Of a DNA stretch of 64,000 nucleotides, positions 26,775 to 36,031 are shown piece after piece (the stretch's first letter is position 1; every line of letters begins with the position of its first letter). Location: positions 124,001 through 188,000 of the forward strand of contig NZ_JAGINO010000010.1 in assembly GCF_017876115.1 (NCBI RefSeq), read 5' to 3'. The notes beneath the pieces are model-generated. The model was not told the DNA's origin. It ran no database searches and worked only from the letters and a program-made list of their open reading frames with translations. The translations under genes and the position numbers were made by a program. The DNA is from Azospirillum picis (lineage in GTDB: Bacteria; Pseudomonadota; Alphaproteobacteria; Azospirillales; Azospirillaceae).

Positions 26775-27218
26775 ATGGAAAAAGACGAGATCGTCGATAC
26801 CCTCAATGACCTGATCCGCATCGTCGAAGACAGCCACGAGGGCTACCGGCAGGCTGCCGAGAGCGCCCAGGAGGAGGATCTGAAGGCGCTGTTCAACGAC
26901 CTTGCCGCCCAGCGCGGCGCCATCGTCCGCGAAATCCAGCGGCTGGTGGCCGAGCAGGGCGGCGCCCCCGACATGGGAGGCACCATGCTGGGGGGCGCCC
27001 ACCGCTTCTTCCTGGAGCTGAAGTCGGCGGTCCTCGGCCATGACCGGGCGGCGGTCATCACCGAGGTGGAACGGGGCGAGACCGAGTGCCTGCGCCGCTA
27101 TGAGGACGCGATGGCGAAGGAACTGCCCCTGCCGGTGACCGCGGTCATCGCCCAGCACCTGGACCGTATCCGGGTCGACCGTGACCGCATGGCCGCCTTG
27201 CGCAATGTGGTGGCATGA
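26775..27218 (+). CDS. PA2169-type four-helix-bundle protein (DUF2383)
   Basis: Protein of 147 residues predicted as a ferritin-like four-helix bundle: DEIVDTLNDLIRIVEDSHEGYRQAAESAQ, DLKALFNDLAAQRGAIVREIQRLV, then GGTMLGGAHRFFLELKSAVLG and AAVITEVERGETECLRRYEDAM. This matches the PA2169/DUF2383 family, whose members are stress-induced and of uncertain function. Glu residues lie in the right helices but a full di-iron set (ExxH) is not evident. A GGAGG stands 11 bases before ATG 26775. It lies 113 bases after the YgjV gene. Confidence 0.85.
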   Translation: MEKDEIVDTLNDLIRIVEDSHEGYRQAAESAQEEDLKALFNDLAAQRGAIVREIQRLVAEQGGAPDMGGTMLGGAHRFFLELKSAVLGHDRAAVITEVERGETECLRRYEDAMAKELPLPVTAVIAQHLDRIRVDRDRMAALRNVVA

Positions 27219-27267
27219 TGATGCGGCGCAGCATTGAAGGGTGTCCTGGCGGGGCGTAGCTTTGTCA

Positions 27268-27282
27268 TGTGGTCCTACCACA
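27268..27282. promoter_or_regulatory. Perfect palindrome TGTGGT-N3-ACCACA
   Basis: A 6-3-6 inverted repeat lies between the DUF2383 gene and the small gene at 27341, about 60 bases before the latter. It is a plausible operator; no cognate regulator can be named. Confidence 0.4.
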
Positions 27283-27340
27283 GCACTGTGCATCCGGGCC
27301 GCCCGCGGCGCCGGATGCAGCCCCCAATTGGACATGAGTG

Positions 27341-27577
27341 ATGAGCATTGACAAGAAAGCCGCCGGTGCGGTCTCGGACGACTTGGTGACCGAGGGCGCC
27401 TTCGCCCTCTATCGCGCGGAGAACGCCCACCGCGTCTCCGAATTCAGGAAGTCGGACAATGCCGACGCGGCGATCGCCGCCGACTTCGACGCCTACCGTA
27501 TCCGCTACCTGCGCAAGTTCCGCGACTTCACCGAGAGCCTTTCCGAACAGGGGTTGACCGTCACCCGCTCGGCGTGA
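27341..27577 (+). CDS. Small hypothetical protein, 78 residues
   Basis: Short soluble protein, MSIDKKAAGAVSDDLVTEGA followed by FALYRAENAHRVSEF and AYRIRYLRKFRDFTESLSEQG. It is mainly helical, charged, with several Tyr/Phe and no Cys. I recognise no family. The codon just before (GTG 27338) is an alternative start. Codon use is ordinary for the genome and the frame is uninterrupted; the short length keeps confidence moderate. Confidence 0.6.
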   Translation: MSIDKKAAGAVSDDLVTEGAFALYRAENAHRVSEFRKSDNADAAIAADFDAYRIRYLRKFRDFTESLSEQGLTVTRSA

Positions 27578-27893
27578 CGCCGTCTGCCCGGGCGGATCGC
27601 CCCTTCCCCGCCGCCGCGGCACGGCCTTGGCCCACACCGGCCAGCGCCGCGCCACGGCGGTGGCGCAGGGTGCCGCCGGGCTCCTCTCTCCCCCCAGGCA
27701 CAGGGTGACGGCCGCAGCGGCTCCGGCGGGCCGGGGGCCGTCCTGCCTCCGCAATGACGGACGGACCGCATCGGCCTGCCGGCCGGTCTTGAACCGGTTG
27801 GGACGGATGCGGTTGGGCCTGAAGCGGTTCAGCACGGCTGGACCGGGCTGAATCGATTGGGAATGCCGCGGGAGCACCGCTATACTGCGGGCC
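27578..27893. other. 316-bp gap without a recognisable gene
   Basis: No promoter or RNA gene stands out. Towards 27770-27850 the sequence is rich in short degenerate repeats of the type CGGTTGGG and GAAGCGGTTCA, which resemble the short inverted sequences near 11946 and 29690 and may be worn intergenic repeats. Confidence 0.4.
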
Positions 27894-29669
27894 ATGGCCC
27901 GCATGCTGTTCCTTCGCGATATCGACGCCGACGTGCAACTGCGCTGCCGCGCCTGCGGCCATGGCGGCGTACTGCCCCGCGCCGTCCTGGAGCGCCGCTT
28001 CGGCCCGAATTATCCCGTCCTGTCGATCGCGCCGCATTACCGGTGTTCCCGGTGCGACTCCCGCGACATCGAAAGCCGGCCGGTCCCGCCGGAGCCGGTG
28101 GCGGCCGGTGCAGGCTCCCCGGCCGGCGCCGACTCCTCGTTCGATGCGCCGCTCGCAGCACTGCACGGCCTGCTGGCTTCCCTGCGCGGCGGCAACGACG
28201 CCCCTGCCCCTGCCCCTGCCCCTGCCCCTGCCCCTGCCCCTGCCCCGCGGGCCGTGGACCATGAGGAGCGCCCGTCGCCCTTCCGCGCACGGTCCTCCGC
28301 GGAGCCGATGCCTGACCCGAGGGCCGGAAGATCGCCCGACGACGATGCCGGGCATCCCTGGAAACCGGTCTCGCCCGTCGACATGGCCGCCCGGCTCGGC
28401 TTCGAAGGCTGGACCGACGAAGAGGACGAGGACGACATCGCGCCGGTCCGAAGCACCGCGGTTGCCGCCAACACTGGCTGGGTCGACACCGGTGTGGCCG
28501 ATAGTGGTTTGGTCGGCAGCGGTTCGGACGATGCCAGCTATGATGCCGACCGCGACGGCGACCCGGATGGAGAGGCCGACGAGACGCTGACGGCGATGCG
28601 GCGCCTCCTGGCGCGGGCGGAGGCACAGGCGGAATGGCCCGACGACGGGCCGGACGGCGACGGCGGCTTTCCACCACGGTCTGCGCCATGGCCCGATGCA
28701 GCGGACCCGGTGGACGAAGACGACGAGGATGGCGACCCTGAGCCGCCGGTCTTCACGCACAGGGTCATGGTCCGCGGTGATTTCGCAAGGGGGCCCGGCG
28801 GGCGCCACGGGGACGGGGGGAGCCGCGAACGGCCCGAGCCCGAGCCCCAACATGGGACCGACGGGGGCTGGGACGAGGACCCCTCCGACGACGACATCCT
28901 GTCCTTCGCCATCCGCGATCCCGACCGTTCGGCCGGCCGCCCCGACAAGCCTGCCGCCTATCCTCCCGCAGGCGAGCCGCCGGCGGCTTTCGACGAGTAC
29001 CGTGCGGAGCGGCGCGCCCAGCGCCCGGCCCCGCTGCCCGATGAGGAGGATGGGTTCGACAGGACCCTGGCGGCCCTGCGCGCGATGATCGAGGATGCGG
29101 CAGGCGACCAGCCGGCCTCCCCCTCCCCCCGCAAGGGACGCGGCGCGGCGCCCAAGCCTGCCGACCGGAGTGCCGGGGGCGAGGCGGCGTGTGGCGCGCC
29201 GACGGGCGATGACTCGACGGGCGATGATTGGGACGTTCCGAAGGATCCCGGACCCCAGGCCGCTCCCGCCGCCGGGCCGCTGCCGGAGGAGGTCGACGAA
29301 GAGCCGGCCGCCGAACCGGAACCGGCGTCCGGCCGCCGCTCCGCCCAGGAACGCGAGATCGAAGAGGCGATGAGGGCGCTGCGCGGCTTCATCGAGGAGG
29401 ACGAGGATCCCGACCCGCCCGCAGCGGCTCCCCTGCCCCGGCCGCGTGCCGCCAAGACGCGCCACACCCCCTCCGCCGGGTCGTCCGCGCTGCAGGCGGA
29501 TCCCACTGCGGATCCCGCGGCGGTTCCGGCGGATAGGACAGGGCTGGGTAAGACCGGGCAGAGCGGGACCGCACCGGCCAAGGCAGGCGGCGACGACGCC
29601 ACGCCGCTCAGCAAGACCATCGCGGCCTTGCGCGGCATGCTCGAACTGGACGGCCGGCGCAAGCGGTAG
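27894..29669 (+). CDS. Acidic disordered protein with zinc ribbon and five repeated helix motifs
   Basis: Encodes 591 residues of unknown function. Residues 1-60 form a small zinc-ribbon-like domain: C18-x2-C21 (LRCRACGHGG) and C51-x2-C54 (YRCSRCDS). The rest is highly acidic, Pro/Gly/Asp-rich and probably disordered. Five short amphipathic helices interrupt it: PLAALHGLLASL (86-97), ETLTAMRRLLARAEA (230-244), RTLAALRAMIEDAA (390-403), EEAMRALRGFIEEDE (490-504) and SKTIAALRGMLELDG (573-587). They share the pattern h-x-A-(L/M)-(R/H)-x-h-h. An (Ala-Pro)8 run (103-118) is encoded by a hexamer repeat. The design suggests a scaffold presenting several copies of one docking helix. No clear ribosome-binding site precedes ATG 27894; ATG 27903 is possible. 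Confidence 0.7.
   Translation: MARMLFLRDIDADVQLRCRACGHGGVLPRAVLERRFGPNYPVLSIAPHYRCSRCDSRDIESRPVPPEPVAAGAGSPAGADSSFDAPLAALHGLLASLRGGNDAPAPAPAPAPAPAPAPRAVDHEERPSPFRARSSAEPMPDPRAGRSPDDDAGHPWKPVSPVDMAARLGFEGWTDEEDEDDIAPVRSTAVAANTGWVDTGVADSGLVGSGSDDASYDADRDGDPDGEADETLTAMRRLLARAEAQAEWPDDGPDGDGGFPPRSAPWPDAADPVDEDDEDGDPEPPVFTHRVMVRGDFARGPGGRHGDGGSRERPEPEPQHGTDGGWDEDPSDDDILSFAIRDPDRSAGRPDKPAAYPPAGEPPAAFDEYRAERRAQRPAPLPDEEDGFDRTLAALRAMIEDAAGDQPASPSPRKGRGAAPKPADRSAGGEAACGAPTGDDSTGDDWDVPKDPGPQAAPAAGPLPEEVDEEPAAEPEPASGRRSAQEREIEEAMRALRGFIEEDEDPDPPAAAPLPRPRAAKTRHTPSAGSSALQADPTADPAAVPADRTGLGKTGQSGTAPAKAGGDDATPLSKTIAALRGMLELDGRRKR
28200..28247 (+). repeat. Tandem hexamer repeat, eight copies of GCCCCT
   Basis: Seven exact GCC CCT units and one GCC CCG encode (Ala-Pro)8 in the disordered protein. 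The perfect repetition suggests recent expansion; length changes keep the frame. Confidence 0.9.
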
Positions 29670-29689
29670 GGCCTGATCGGTGCAAGCCT

Positions 29690-29721
29690 GACCGGTTCAA
29701 GCCGAAACGCTGGAACCGGTC
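29690..29721. terminator. Hairpin between convergent genes before folC
   Basis: GACCGGTTC (29690-29698) pairs perfectly with GAACCGGTC (29713-29721), and AGC/GCT extend the stem after one mismatch. It lies between the disordered-protein gene and the convergent folC. There is no strong U-run. Confidence 0.6.
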
Positions 29722-29793
29722 CTGGGACAAGCCGGGAGCCGGGGAGTCGCCCGGGCGGCAGGCGGGGCCGTTCCGGGTTCGGCCGTTCTTGGT

Positions 29794-31134
29794 TCAGCCG
29801 TTTTGGGCCAGCACGGTGCCGGCGAGATAGAGCGAACCGCAGATCAGCACCCGTGCCGGTCCCGATCGGCCGGCCAGGAGGTCGGCCAGGGCGGCATCGA
29901 CGCTGTCGGCGGCGGCGCTGTCGCGGATGCCGCACAGGCGTCCGGTCTCGCAGGATTCCTCCGCGCTGAAGCTGGCCTCCTCGCCCGGGATCGCCACGGC
30001 GCGCAGGGCGTGGGCGAAGGGGGCGATCGGTCCCAGGAACTCGAACGGGTTCTTGCTCGACAGCATGCCGTAGATCAGCAGCAGCGGCAGGGCCGGTGCG
30101 CTCCCATCCCCTGCAGCGGGCGTGGAGCCATGCGACCAGTCGACCGCCTGACGGGCGAGAACCTCGCCCGCGGAATCATTGTGCCCGCCGTCCAGCCACA
30201 GCTCCCAGCCCGCCGGCAGGCGATCGGCCAGCGGGCCGCGGGTCAGCCGTTGCAGGCGCGCCGGCCATTCGGGGCTTGCAAGGCCGCGGCGCACCGCCTC
30301 GTCGTCCACCGCCAGCGGCAGATGGTCGAGGCAGGCAATGGCGACGCCGGCGTTGGTGACCTGATGGGCACCGGCAAGGCCCGGCATCGGCAGGTCGATC
30401 CGGCGGGCCGCGCTTTCGAAGCGGAAGCCGCCGGGACGTTCCGTCACCGACCAGGGCTGGATCGGGGCGGCGATGGCGCCGGCGCGCAGCGTCAGCGCCT
30501 TCAGCGCGTCGGCCTCCGGCTGCGGCGCCAGCACCACCGGGACGCCGGGCTTGAAGATGCCGGCCTTCTCGCTGGCGATCTCCAGCAGGGAGTCGCCGAG
30601 GAACTGGCGGTGGTCGTAGGAGATGCGGGTGATGGCGGTGACCGCCGGCCGGTCCACCACGTTGGTGGCGTCCAGCCGGCCGCCGAGCCCGGTCTCCAGC
30701 AGCACCACGTCGGCCGGCACGCGGGAGAAGGCAAGGAAGGCGGCGACCGTCGTCACCTCGAAGAAGGTGATCGGGCCGCCGGCATTGGCGGCCTCGCATT
30801 CCTCCAGCAGGGCGGCCAGGTGATCGTCGTCGATCAGCCGGCCGGCGAGGCGGATGCGCTCGTGGAAGCGCACGAGGTGCGGCGAGGTGTAGACATGGAC
30901 GCGGTAGCCCGCCGCCTCCAGCATCGCGCGCAGGAAGGCGACGGTGGATCCCTTGCCGTTGGTTCCGGCGACATGGACCACCGGCGGCAGCTTGCGCTCG
31001 GGATTGCCGAGCGCCGCCAGCAGCCGGTGCACCCGGTCCAGGGACAGGTCGATGACCTTCGGATGAAGCCCCTTCAGCCGGTCCAGCACGGGGTCGGATC
31101 GGCTTGCCGCGGGGGACGGGCGGGCGTCGGTCAT
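29794..31134 (-). CDS. folC: Bifunctional folylpolyglutamate / dihydrofolate synthase
   Basis: Mur-ligase-fold enzyme of 446 residues that joins Glu to dihydropteroate and extends the polyglutamate chain of folates, using ATP. The P-loop is HVAGTNGKGST (residues 54-64). The omega loop YTSPHLVRFHERIRLAGRLI, ETGLGGRLDATNVVDRP with the Mg2+-binding Glu, ISYDHRQFLGDSLLEIASEKAGIFKPG and WLDGGHNDSA complete the family signature. It follows accD after 50 bases on the minus strand; accD-folC pairing is conserved in many proteobacteria. Start MTDARPSP at 31134 leaves a short extra N-terminus. Confidence 0.96.
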   Translation of the reverse strand: MTDARPSPAASRSDPVLDRLKGLHPKVIDLSLDRVHRLLAALGNPERKLPPVVHVAGTNGKGSTVAFLRAMLEAAGYRVHVYTSPHLVRFHERIRLAGRLIDDDHLAALLEECEAANAGGPITFFEVTTVAAFLAFSRVPADVVLLETGLGGRLDATNVVDRPAVTAITRISYDHRQFLGDSLLEIASEKAGIFKPGVPVVLAPQPEADALKALTLRAGAIAAPIQPWSVTERPGGFRFESAARRIDLPMPGLAGAHQVTNAGVAIACLDHLPLAVDDEAVRRGLASPEWPARLQRLTRGPLADRLPAGWELWLDGGHNDSAGEVLARQAVDWSHGSTPAAGDGSAPALPLLLIYGMLSSKNPFEFLGPIAPFAHALRAVAIPGEEASFSAEESCETGRLCGIRDSAAADSVDAALADLLAGRSGPARVLICGSLYLAGTVLAQNG

Positions 31135-31184
31135 GGTCGTCTCTGGGCCGGGAGGGGATGGGCGCCGCGTCTGGCGGAGCCGGG

Positions 31185-32183
31185 TCAGTCGTCGCCGGCC
31201 TGGACCGGTGCCGCGGCCGGCACCGCTGCCGGTGCCGCGGCGGGCACGGGCTGGGCGGCGGCCGGCTGCGCCGGCTCGCTGTCCGCGGGCGGCGCGGCGG
31301 TCAGGTCGACATCCACCGGTTCCTCCGCATCGACGCGCGGCGTCATCAGCAGCCCCAGCGTACGGGCCAGCGTCGGGCGCAGGTCGCGGCGGTGGACCAC
31401 CATGTCGACCATGCCGTGCTCCAGCAGGTACTCGGAGCGCTGGAAGCCTTCCGGCAGGGTCTCGCGGATCGTGCTCTCGATCACGCGGGCGCCGGCGAAG
31501 CCGATCTGCGCGCCCTTCTCGGCGATGTGGATGTCGCCCAGCATGGCGAAGCTGGCGGTGACGCCGCCGGTGGTCGGATCGGTCAGCACGACGATGTAGG
31601 GCAGGCCGGCTTCCTTGACCATCTCGACCGCGATGGTGGTGCGCGGCATCTGCATCAGCGACAGGATGCCTTCCTGCATCCGGGCGCCGCCCGAGGCCGG
31701 GACGACGATCAGCGGCGCCCGCTTGGCCACCGCCAGCCGGGCGGCGGTCAGCAGCCCCTCGCCGACGGCGATGCCCATCGACCCGCCCATGAAGCCGAAG
31801 TCGAAGGCGGCGACGACCGCCGGCTGGCCGCCGATGCGGCCCTCGCCGACGACGATGGCGTCGTTGCGGCCGGTCTTGGTCTGGGCTTCCTTCAGGCGGT
31901 CGGTGTAGCGCTTCTGGTCGCGGAACTTCAGCGGGTCGACCACCGGCTTCGGCAGCTCGACGGCTTCATAGACGCCGCCGTCGAACATCGATTCCAGCCG
32001 CCGCACCGGCTCCAGCCGCATGTGGAAGCCGCAGTGCTGGCAGACGTTGAGGTTCTCCTCCAGCTCGCGGTGGAACAGCATCGACTCGCAGCTCGGGCAC
32101 TTGTGCCAGAGGTTGTCGGGCACTTCCTTGCGGGCGTAGAGCGCGCGGATCTTGGGACGGACGTAGTTGGTGAGCCAGTTCAT
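31185..32183 (-). CDS. accD: Acetyl-CoA carboxylase carboxyltransferase subunit beta
   Basis: Beta subunit (332 residues) of the carboxyltransferase that moves CO2 from carboxybiotin to acetyl-CoA in fatty acid synthesis; its partner AccA is not in the window. The zinc ribbon has C29-x2-C32 (HKCPSCE) and C48-x2-C51 (NVCQHCGFH). The crotonase-fold core includes [54 protein letters not shown] and [18 protein letters not shown]. The last 45 residues are an Ala/Pro-rich tail not needed for the fold. The start at 32183 gives the canonical MNWLTNYV. It lies between trpA and folC on the same strand. Confidence 0.97.
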   Translation of the reverse strand: MNWLTNYVRPKIRALYARKEVPDNLWHKCPSCESMLFHRELEENLNVCQHCGFHMRLEPVRRLESMFDGGVYEAVELPKPVVDPLKFRDQKRYTDRLKEAQTKTGRNDAIVVGEGRIGGQPAVVAAFDFGFMGGSMGIAVGEGLLTAARLAVAKRAPLIVVPASGGARMQEGILSLMQMPRTTIAVEMVKEAGLPYIVVLTDPTTGGVTASFAMLGDIHIAEKGAQIGFAGARVIESTIRETLPEGFQRSEYLLEHGMVDMVVHRRDLRPTLARTLGLLMTPRVDAEEPVDVDLTAAPPADSEPAQPAAAQPVPAAAPAAVPAAAPVQAGDD

Positions 32184-32326
32184 GGAACGCCTTTCAACGG
32201 CACGGCGGTAGGCCGAAGCCCGGCGGCGGTGGGAACCGCGCCGGGCCTTCCGGCCGTCTGTCGCCGCGAGCGATCGTGTTGCGGGTGTCGTAAAGCTGTT
32301 TGCCGTTCTTGTAAACCGTCCGCCCC

Positions 32327-33172
32327 TCAGTCCCGCGCTGCGCGGACGCCGGCGGCCAGCTCGCGCACGAAGCCCAGCACGTCCTCGACGGTGCCCGGCC
32401 CGACGGTGCCGGCCGCGTCCAGCCCGCCGGCCAGGCGGCTGACGATGGCGGAACCGACCACCGCGGCGTCGGCGATGCGGGCGACCTCGGCGGCCTGTTC
32501 CGGCGTCTTGATGCCGAAGCCGACGGCGACCGGCAGGTCGGTGTGGCGCTTCAGCCGCGCGACCGCCGTGTCGATGGCGGTGCCGGACGCGCTGGCGGTC
32601 CCGGTGATGCCGGCGATCGACACGTAGTAGACGAAGCCCGACGTGTTGCGCATCACGGCCGGCATGCGCGCGTCGTCGGTGGTGGGGGTGGTCAGGCGGA
32701 CGAAGCTGATGCCGGCCTTCAGCGCCGGGATGCACAGCTCCTCGTCCTCCTCCGGCGGCAGGTCGACGATGATCAGCCCGTCGACCCCGGCCTCGCGGGC
32801 GGCGGCCAGGAACGGCTCCACCCCGTAGGCGTGGATCGGGTTGTAATAGCCCATCAGGATGATCGGCGTGTCGGCGTCGAGCCTGCGGAAGTTGCGGACG
32901 AGGTCCAGCGTCTTGCGCACGGTCATCCCGGCCTTCAGCGCCCGCAGCGACGAGGCCTGGATCGCCGGCCCGTCGGCCATCGGGTCGGTGAAGGGGACGC
33001 CGAGCTCGATCAGGTCGGCGCCGGCGGCCGGCAGGCCGTTCAGCAGCGCCTGCGCGGTCCCGGGATCGGGGTCGCCGGCGGTGACGAAGGTGACCAGGCC
33101 GGCCCGGCCCTCCGCCTTCAGCGCCTTGAACCGGCGGGCGATGCGGCCATCGGACAACGGATCGGCGCTCAC
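32327..33172 (-). CDS. trpA: Tryptophan synthase alpha subunit
   Basis: TIM-barrel subunit (281 residues) that cleaves indole-3-glycerol phosphate and channels indole to TrpB. The catalytic Glu lies in [20 protein letters not shown], and the Asp in the next strand region. [40 protein letters not shown] and [14 protein letters not shown] are signature segments; the Gly-rich loops bind the phosphate. Start is GTG (33172), whose GTGA overlaps the trpB stop by four bases, so translation is coupled. accD follows after a 143-bp gap. Confidence 0.96.
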   Translation of the reverse strand: MSADPLSDGRIARRFKALKAEGRAGLVTFVTAGDPDPGTAQALLNGLPAAGADLIELGVPFTDPMADGPAIQASSLRALKAGMTVRKTLDLVRNFRRLDADTPIILMGYYNPIHAYGVEPFLAAAREAGVDGLIIVDLPPEEDEELCIPALKAGISFVRLTTPTTDDARMPAVMRNTSGFVYYVSIAGITGTASASGTAIDTAVARLKRHTDLPVAVGFGIKTPEQAAEVARIADAAVVGSAIVSRLAGGLDAAGTVGPGTVEDVLGFVRELAAGVRAARD

Positions 33173-34386
33173 AGTTCCACTCCCAGATGCTTGGCGACGG
33201 AGAAGATGTCCTTGTCGCCGCGGCCCGACAGGCACAGCACCATCAGGTGGTCCCTGGGCAGAGCCGGTGCGCGCTTGATGACCTCGGCCAGCCCGTGGGC
33301 GGACTCCAGCGCCGGGATGATGCCCTCGGTGCGGGCGCAGAGCTGGAAGGCGTCGAGCGCCTCCTGGTCGGTGGCGTGGGCGTATTCGACGCGGCCGACG
33401 TCGTGCAGCCAGCTATGCTCCGGCCCGATGCCGGGATAGTCGAGGCCGGCGGAGATCGAGTGGCCCTCCAGGATCTGGCCGTCCTCGTCCTGCAGCAGGT
33501 AGGTGCGGTTGCCGTGCAGCACGCCGGGGCGGCCGCCGTTGATCGAGGCGGCATGGTCCAGCGGCCCCTTCTCGATGCCGCGGCCGGCGGCCTCGACGCC
33601 GATCATCCGCACCGAGGGATCGTCGAGGAACGGGTGGAACAGGCCGATGGCGTTCGACCCGCCGCCGACGCAGGCGACCAGGCTGTCCGGCAGCCGGCCT
33701 TCCAGCTCCTGCATCTGGCTGCGCACCTCGTCGCCGATCACCGACTGGAAGTCGCGGACCATGCCGGGGTAGGGGTGCGGGCCGGCGGCGGTGCCGATGA
33801 TGTAGAAGGTGTCGGCGACGTTGGTGACCCAGTCGCGCAGCGCCTCGTTCATCGCGTCCTTCAGCGTCCGGCCGCCCGAGGTGACGGCGCGCACCTCCGC
33901 ACCCAGCAGCTTCATGCGGAAGACGTTGGGCTGCTGGCGGGCGATGTCGGTCTCGCCCATGTAGATGACGCAGGGCATGTTGTAGAGCGCGCACACCGTC
34001 GCGGTCGCGACACCGTGCTGGCCGGCGCCCGTCTCGGCGATGATGCGGGTCTTGCCCATGCGCCGGGCCAGCAGGATCTGGCCGATGCAGTTGTTGATCT
34101 TGTGCGCGCCGGTGTGGTTCAGCTCCTCGCGCTTGAAGTAGATCTTGGCACCGCCGAGCTGCTCCGTCAGGCGTTCGGCGTAATAGAGCGGGTTGGGGCG
34201 GCCGACATACTGCTTGAGTTGCTGGCGCATCTCGCCTTCGAAGGCGGGGTCGGCGCGCGCCTCGCGATAGGCCTTCTCGACCTCCAGGATCAGGGGCATC
34301 AGCGTCTCGGCGACGAAGCGCCCGCCATAGATGCCGAAATGCCCGCGCTCGTCGGGACCGGAGCGGTAGGTGTTGAGTTTGGTCAT
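33169..34386 (-). CDS. trpB: Tryptophan synthase beta subunit
   Basis: PLP-dependent subunit (405 residues) that condenses indole with serine. The PLP lysine is in [16 protein letters not shown], the phosphate-binding loop is [12 protein letters not shown], and [27 protein letters not shown] and [13 protein letters not shown] are family-typical. Start ATG 34386 ([10 protein letters not shown]) is preferred; an in-frame GTG at 34398 adds four residues. It is coupled to trpA by a four-base overlap. trpF, often found just upstream in alphaproteobacteria, is absent here; a REC-Hpt gene diverges instead. Confidence 0.96.
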   Translation of the reverse strand: MTKLNTYRSGPDERGHFGIYGGRFVAETLMPLILEVEKAYREARADPAFEGEMRQQLKQYVGRPNPLYYAERLTEQLGGAKIYFKREELNHTGAHKINNCIGQILLARRMGKTRIIAETGAGQHGVATATVCALYNMPCVIYMGETDIARQQPNVFRMKLLGAEVRAVTSGGRTLKDAMNEALRDWVTNVADTFYIIGTAAGPHPYPGMVRDFQSVIGDEVRSQMQELEGRLPDSLVACVGGGSNAIGLFHPFLDDPSVRMIGVEAAGRGIEKGPLDHAASINGGRPGVLHGNRTYLLQDEDGQILEGHSISAGLDYPGIGPEHSWLHDVGRVEYAHATDQEALDAFQLCARTEGIIPALESAHGLAEVIKRAPALPRDHLMVLCLSGRGDKDIFSVAKHLGVEL

Positions 34387-34398
34387 CGTCTGCGACAC

Positions 34399-34712
34399 TG
34401 CCTAGGGTCGAGGGGGCCGGACTCATCGCGGGCGGCAAGCGCGCCCGCGAACCGGCCGAACGCGCCACCATACCGGTGCGCCGCGCCGATTTGAAGCGCC
34501 GGGCCGCGGGGATGGCCGCAGAAATCACGGAGCAGAGATCGCCAGGCGGAATTCGGGGAAAATTCAGGGGGAAAATTCAGGGGGGCGGAAATGGCCGGCG
34601 GCCGTTCCCCGCGCCGGACCCCGTCCCGGGGGCGGCGGGACGGCGCGGGGCTTTGCAGGAGCGTGCGCTCTCCCCTACACTGCGGCTTCGGTCCCCGCGC
34701 AGAGCCCGTCCG
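34399..34712. other. Regulatory gap between divergent trpB and REC-Hpt genes
   Basis: About 314 bases. It contains a perfect tandem duplication of the 13-mer AAAATTCAGGGGG (34559-34571 and 34572-34584), preceded by a similar GAATTCGGGG. No leader peptide rich in Trp codons with terminator/antiterminator stems was found, so classical trp attenuation is not evident. Confidence 0.5.
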
Positions 34713-35549
34713 ATGCCGCCGACAGAGCCGCAGCCTCCCGTCCCGCACCCCCAGCCGGCAGCCCGGCCGGAGCCCCGGCCCGTCGGCGGCCGCATCCTGG
34801 TGGTGGAGGACAGCCCGCTGAACCAGATGCTGGTCAGCGCCATCCTGGTCCAGGCCGGCCACCGTCCCGACATCGCCAACAACGGGCTGGAGGCGGTCAT
34901 GGCGGCCCAGGCCGGGGGGTACGACCTGATCCTGATGGACCTGTCGATGCCGGAGATGGACGGGCTGACCGCGACGCGGCTGGTGCGCGGCCTGCCGGGA
35001 GCGGCGGGGCGGGTGCCGGTGGTGGCGATGACGGCGGACACCGACGAGGCCGACCGCACCCGCTGCCAGGGCGCCGGGATGAACGACCATGTCGCCAAGC
35101 CGGTCGACCGGGCGCAACTGCTGGCGACGGTGGGGAAATGGCTGCAGGCGTCGCTGCCGGCCGGCTTCGGCCCCGGCAACGCCGTGCCGGCGGCGCGGGA
35201 GGGGGAGGTCCTCGACCACGACGTGCTGGCCCAGCTTGCCCAGGATCTGGATGCCGACCTGCTGGAGGACGTGCTGCGGCAGTTCGTTGCGGAGACGCGG
35301 GAGCGGGTGGAGCGCATGGCGGCGGCGGCCGATACCGCCATCCTGATGCGCGAGGCGCACACCTTGAAGAGTACGGCGGGCACATTCGGCGCCCGCGCAC
35401 TGTGCGCCGCGGCCCGGACGCTGGAAGCGGCCTGCCGCGAGGCGGAAGCGGGCGGCCCGGCGGACGAGGCTGACCGCCTGCGCGGCGAGATCCCCCGGCT
35501 GGCCGGGGAAGCCATCGCGGCCTATCGGGCGGCCGGCTATCCGGTCTGA
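34713..35549 (+). CDS. Receiver-Hpt phosphorelay protein
   Basis: Protein of 278 residues with two phosphorelay modules and no kinase or output domain. After a Pro-rich N-terminus (1-26), the receiver domain spans 27-145: VVEDSPLNQML, phospho-acceptor D76 in LILMDLSMPEMDG, Thr in VVAMTADT, and K129 in DHVAKPVD. A linker precedes an Hpt domain (about 165-270) with phospho-His H216 in REAHTLKSTAGTFGA. Such modules shuttle phosphate from hybrid kinases. The gene stands alone, converging with the cold-shock gene after 12 bases. ATG 34713 is chosen because the in-frame upstream sequence lacks coding character. Confidence 0.88.
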   Translation: MPPTEPQPPVPHPQPAARPEPRPVGGRILVVEDSPLNQMLVSAILVQAGHRPDIANNGLEAVMAAQAGGYDLILMDLSMPEMDGLTATRLVRGLPGAAGRVPVVAMTADTDEADRTRCQGAGMNDHVAKPVDRAQLLATVGKWLQASLPAGFGPGNAVPAAREGEVLDHDVLAQLAQDLDADLLEDVLRQFVAETRERVERMAAAADTAILMREAHTLKSTAGTFGARALCAAARTLEAACREAEAGGPADEADRLRGEIPRLAGEAIAAYRAAGYPV

Positions 35550-35561
35550 ACCGGCTGGAGG

Positions 35562-35771
35562 CTATTCCATCAGGCTGATGTTCACCGCGGCGTCCTTGCC
35601 GTTGGTTCCGCGGGCGACTTCGAACTGGACACGCTGGCCTTCGGACAGGGCGTGGAGACCCGAGCGCTGGACCGCGGTGATGTGGACGAACACGTCCTTG
35701 GAGCCGGCTTCCGGCGCAATGAAGCCGTATCCCTTGGTGGTGTTGAACCATTTCACGGTACCGTTGGTCAT
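35562..35771 (-). CDS. Cold-shock protein (CspA family)
   Basis: Single cold-shock domain of 69 residues that binds single-stranded RNA/DNA and melts mRNA structures. RNP1 is KGYGFIAPE and RNP2 is VFVHITAV, with [14 protein letters not shown] at the N-terminus and GQRVQFEV near the end. ATG 35771 is preceded by GGGGGAGG six bases upstream, a strong ribosome-binding site. The roughly 160 bases upstream are comparatively AT-rich and could form the long leader common to csp mRNAs. Confidence 0.95.
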   Translation of the reverse strand: MTNGTVKWFNTTKGYGFIAPEAGSKDVFVHITAVQRSGLHALSEGQRVQFEVARGTNGKDAAVNISLME

Positions 35772-36031
35772 GTGCCTCCCCCTGGATTGACGAAGTCGAT
35801 GGGTCGCGGATCGCCGGCGTCGGGCGCGCCTTGAGGTCTGCCGGGCAAGCGGAACCAAGACATTGTGCGGGGAGGCTAGCCGCAGGCTGCGGTTGCAGGC
35901 AATTCCGTCTCACGGCATAGGACTATCGACCGCGATGATCTATGGAGAAGTACGACCAAGGCGCCGCTTCGACGGCAAAGGGTATTATCCCTCGTCTTCG
36001 TGAAAAATGAAGTTTCTTCCGAAATAAAGGC

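Noticed and set aside
28200..28247. Hexamer repeat considered as a phase-variation switch
   Set aside because: The unit is 6 bp, so copy-number change keeps the frame and cannot turn the gene off.
34399..34712. Search for a trp attenuator or leader peptide
   Set aside because: No run of Trp codons and no alternative stems with a U-run were found before trpB.
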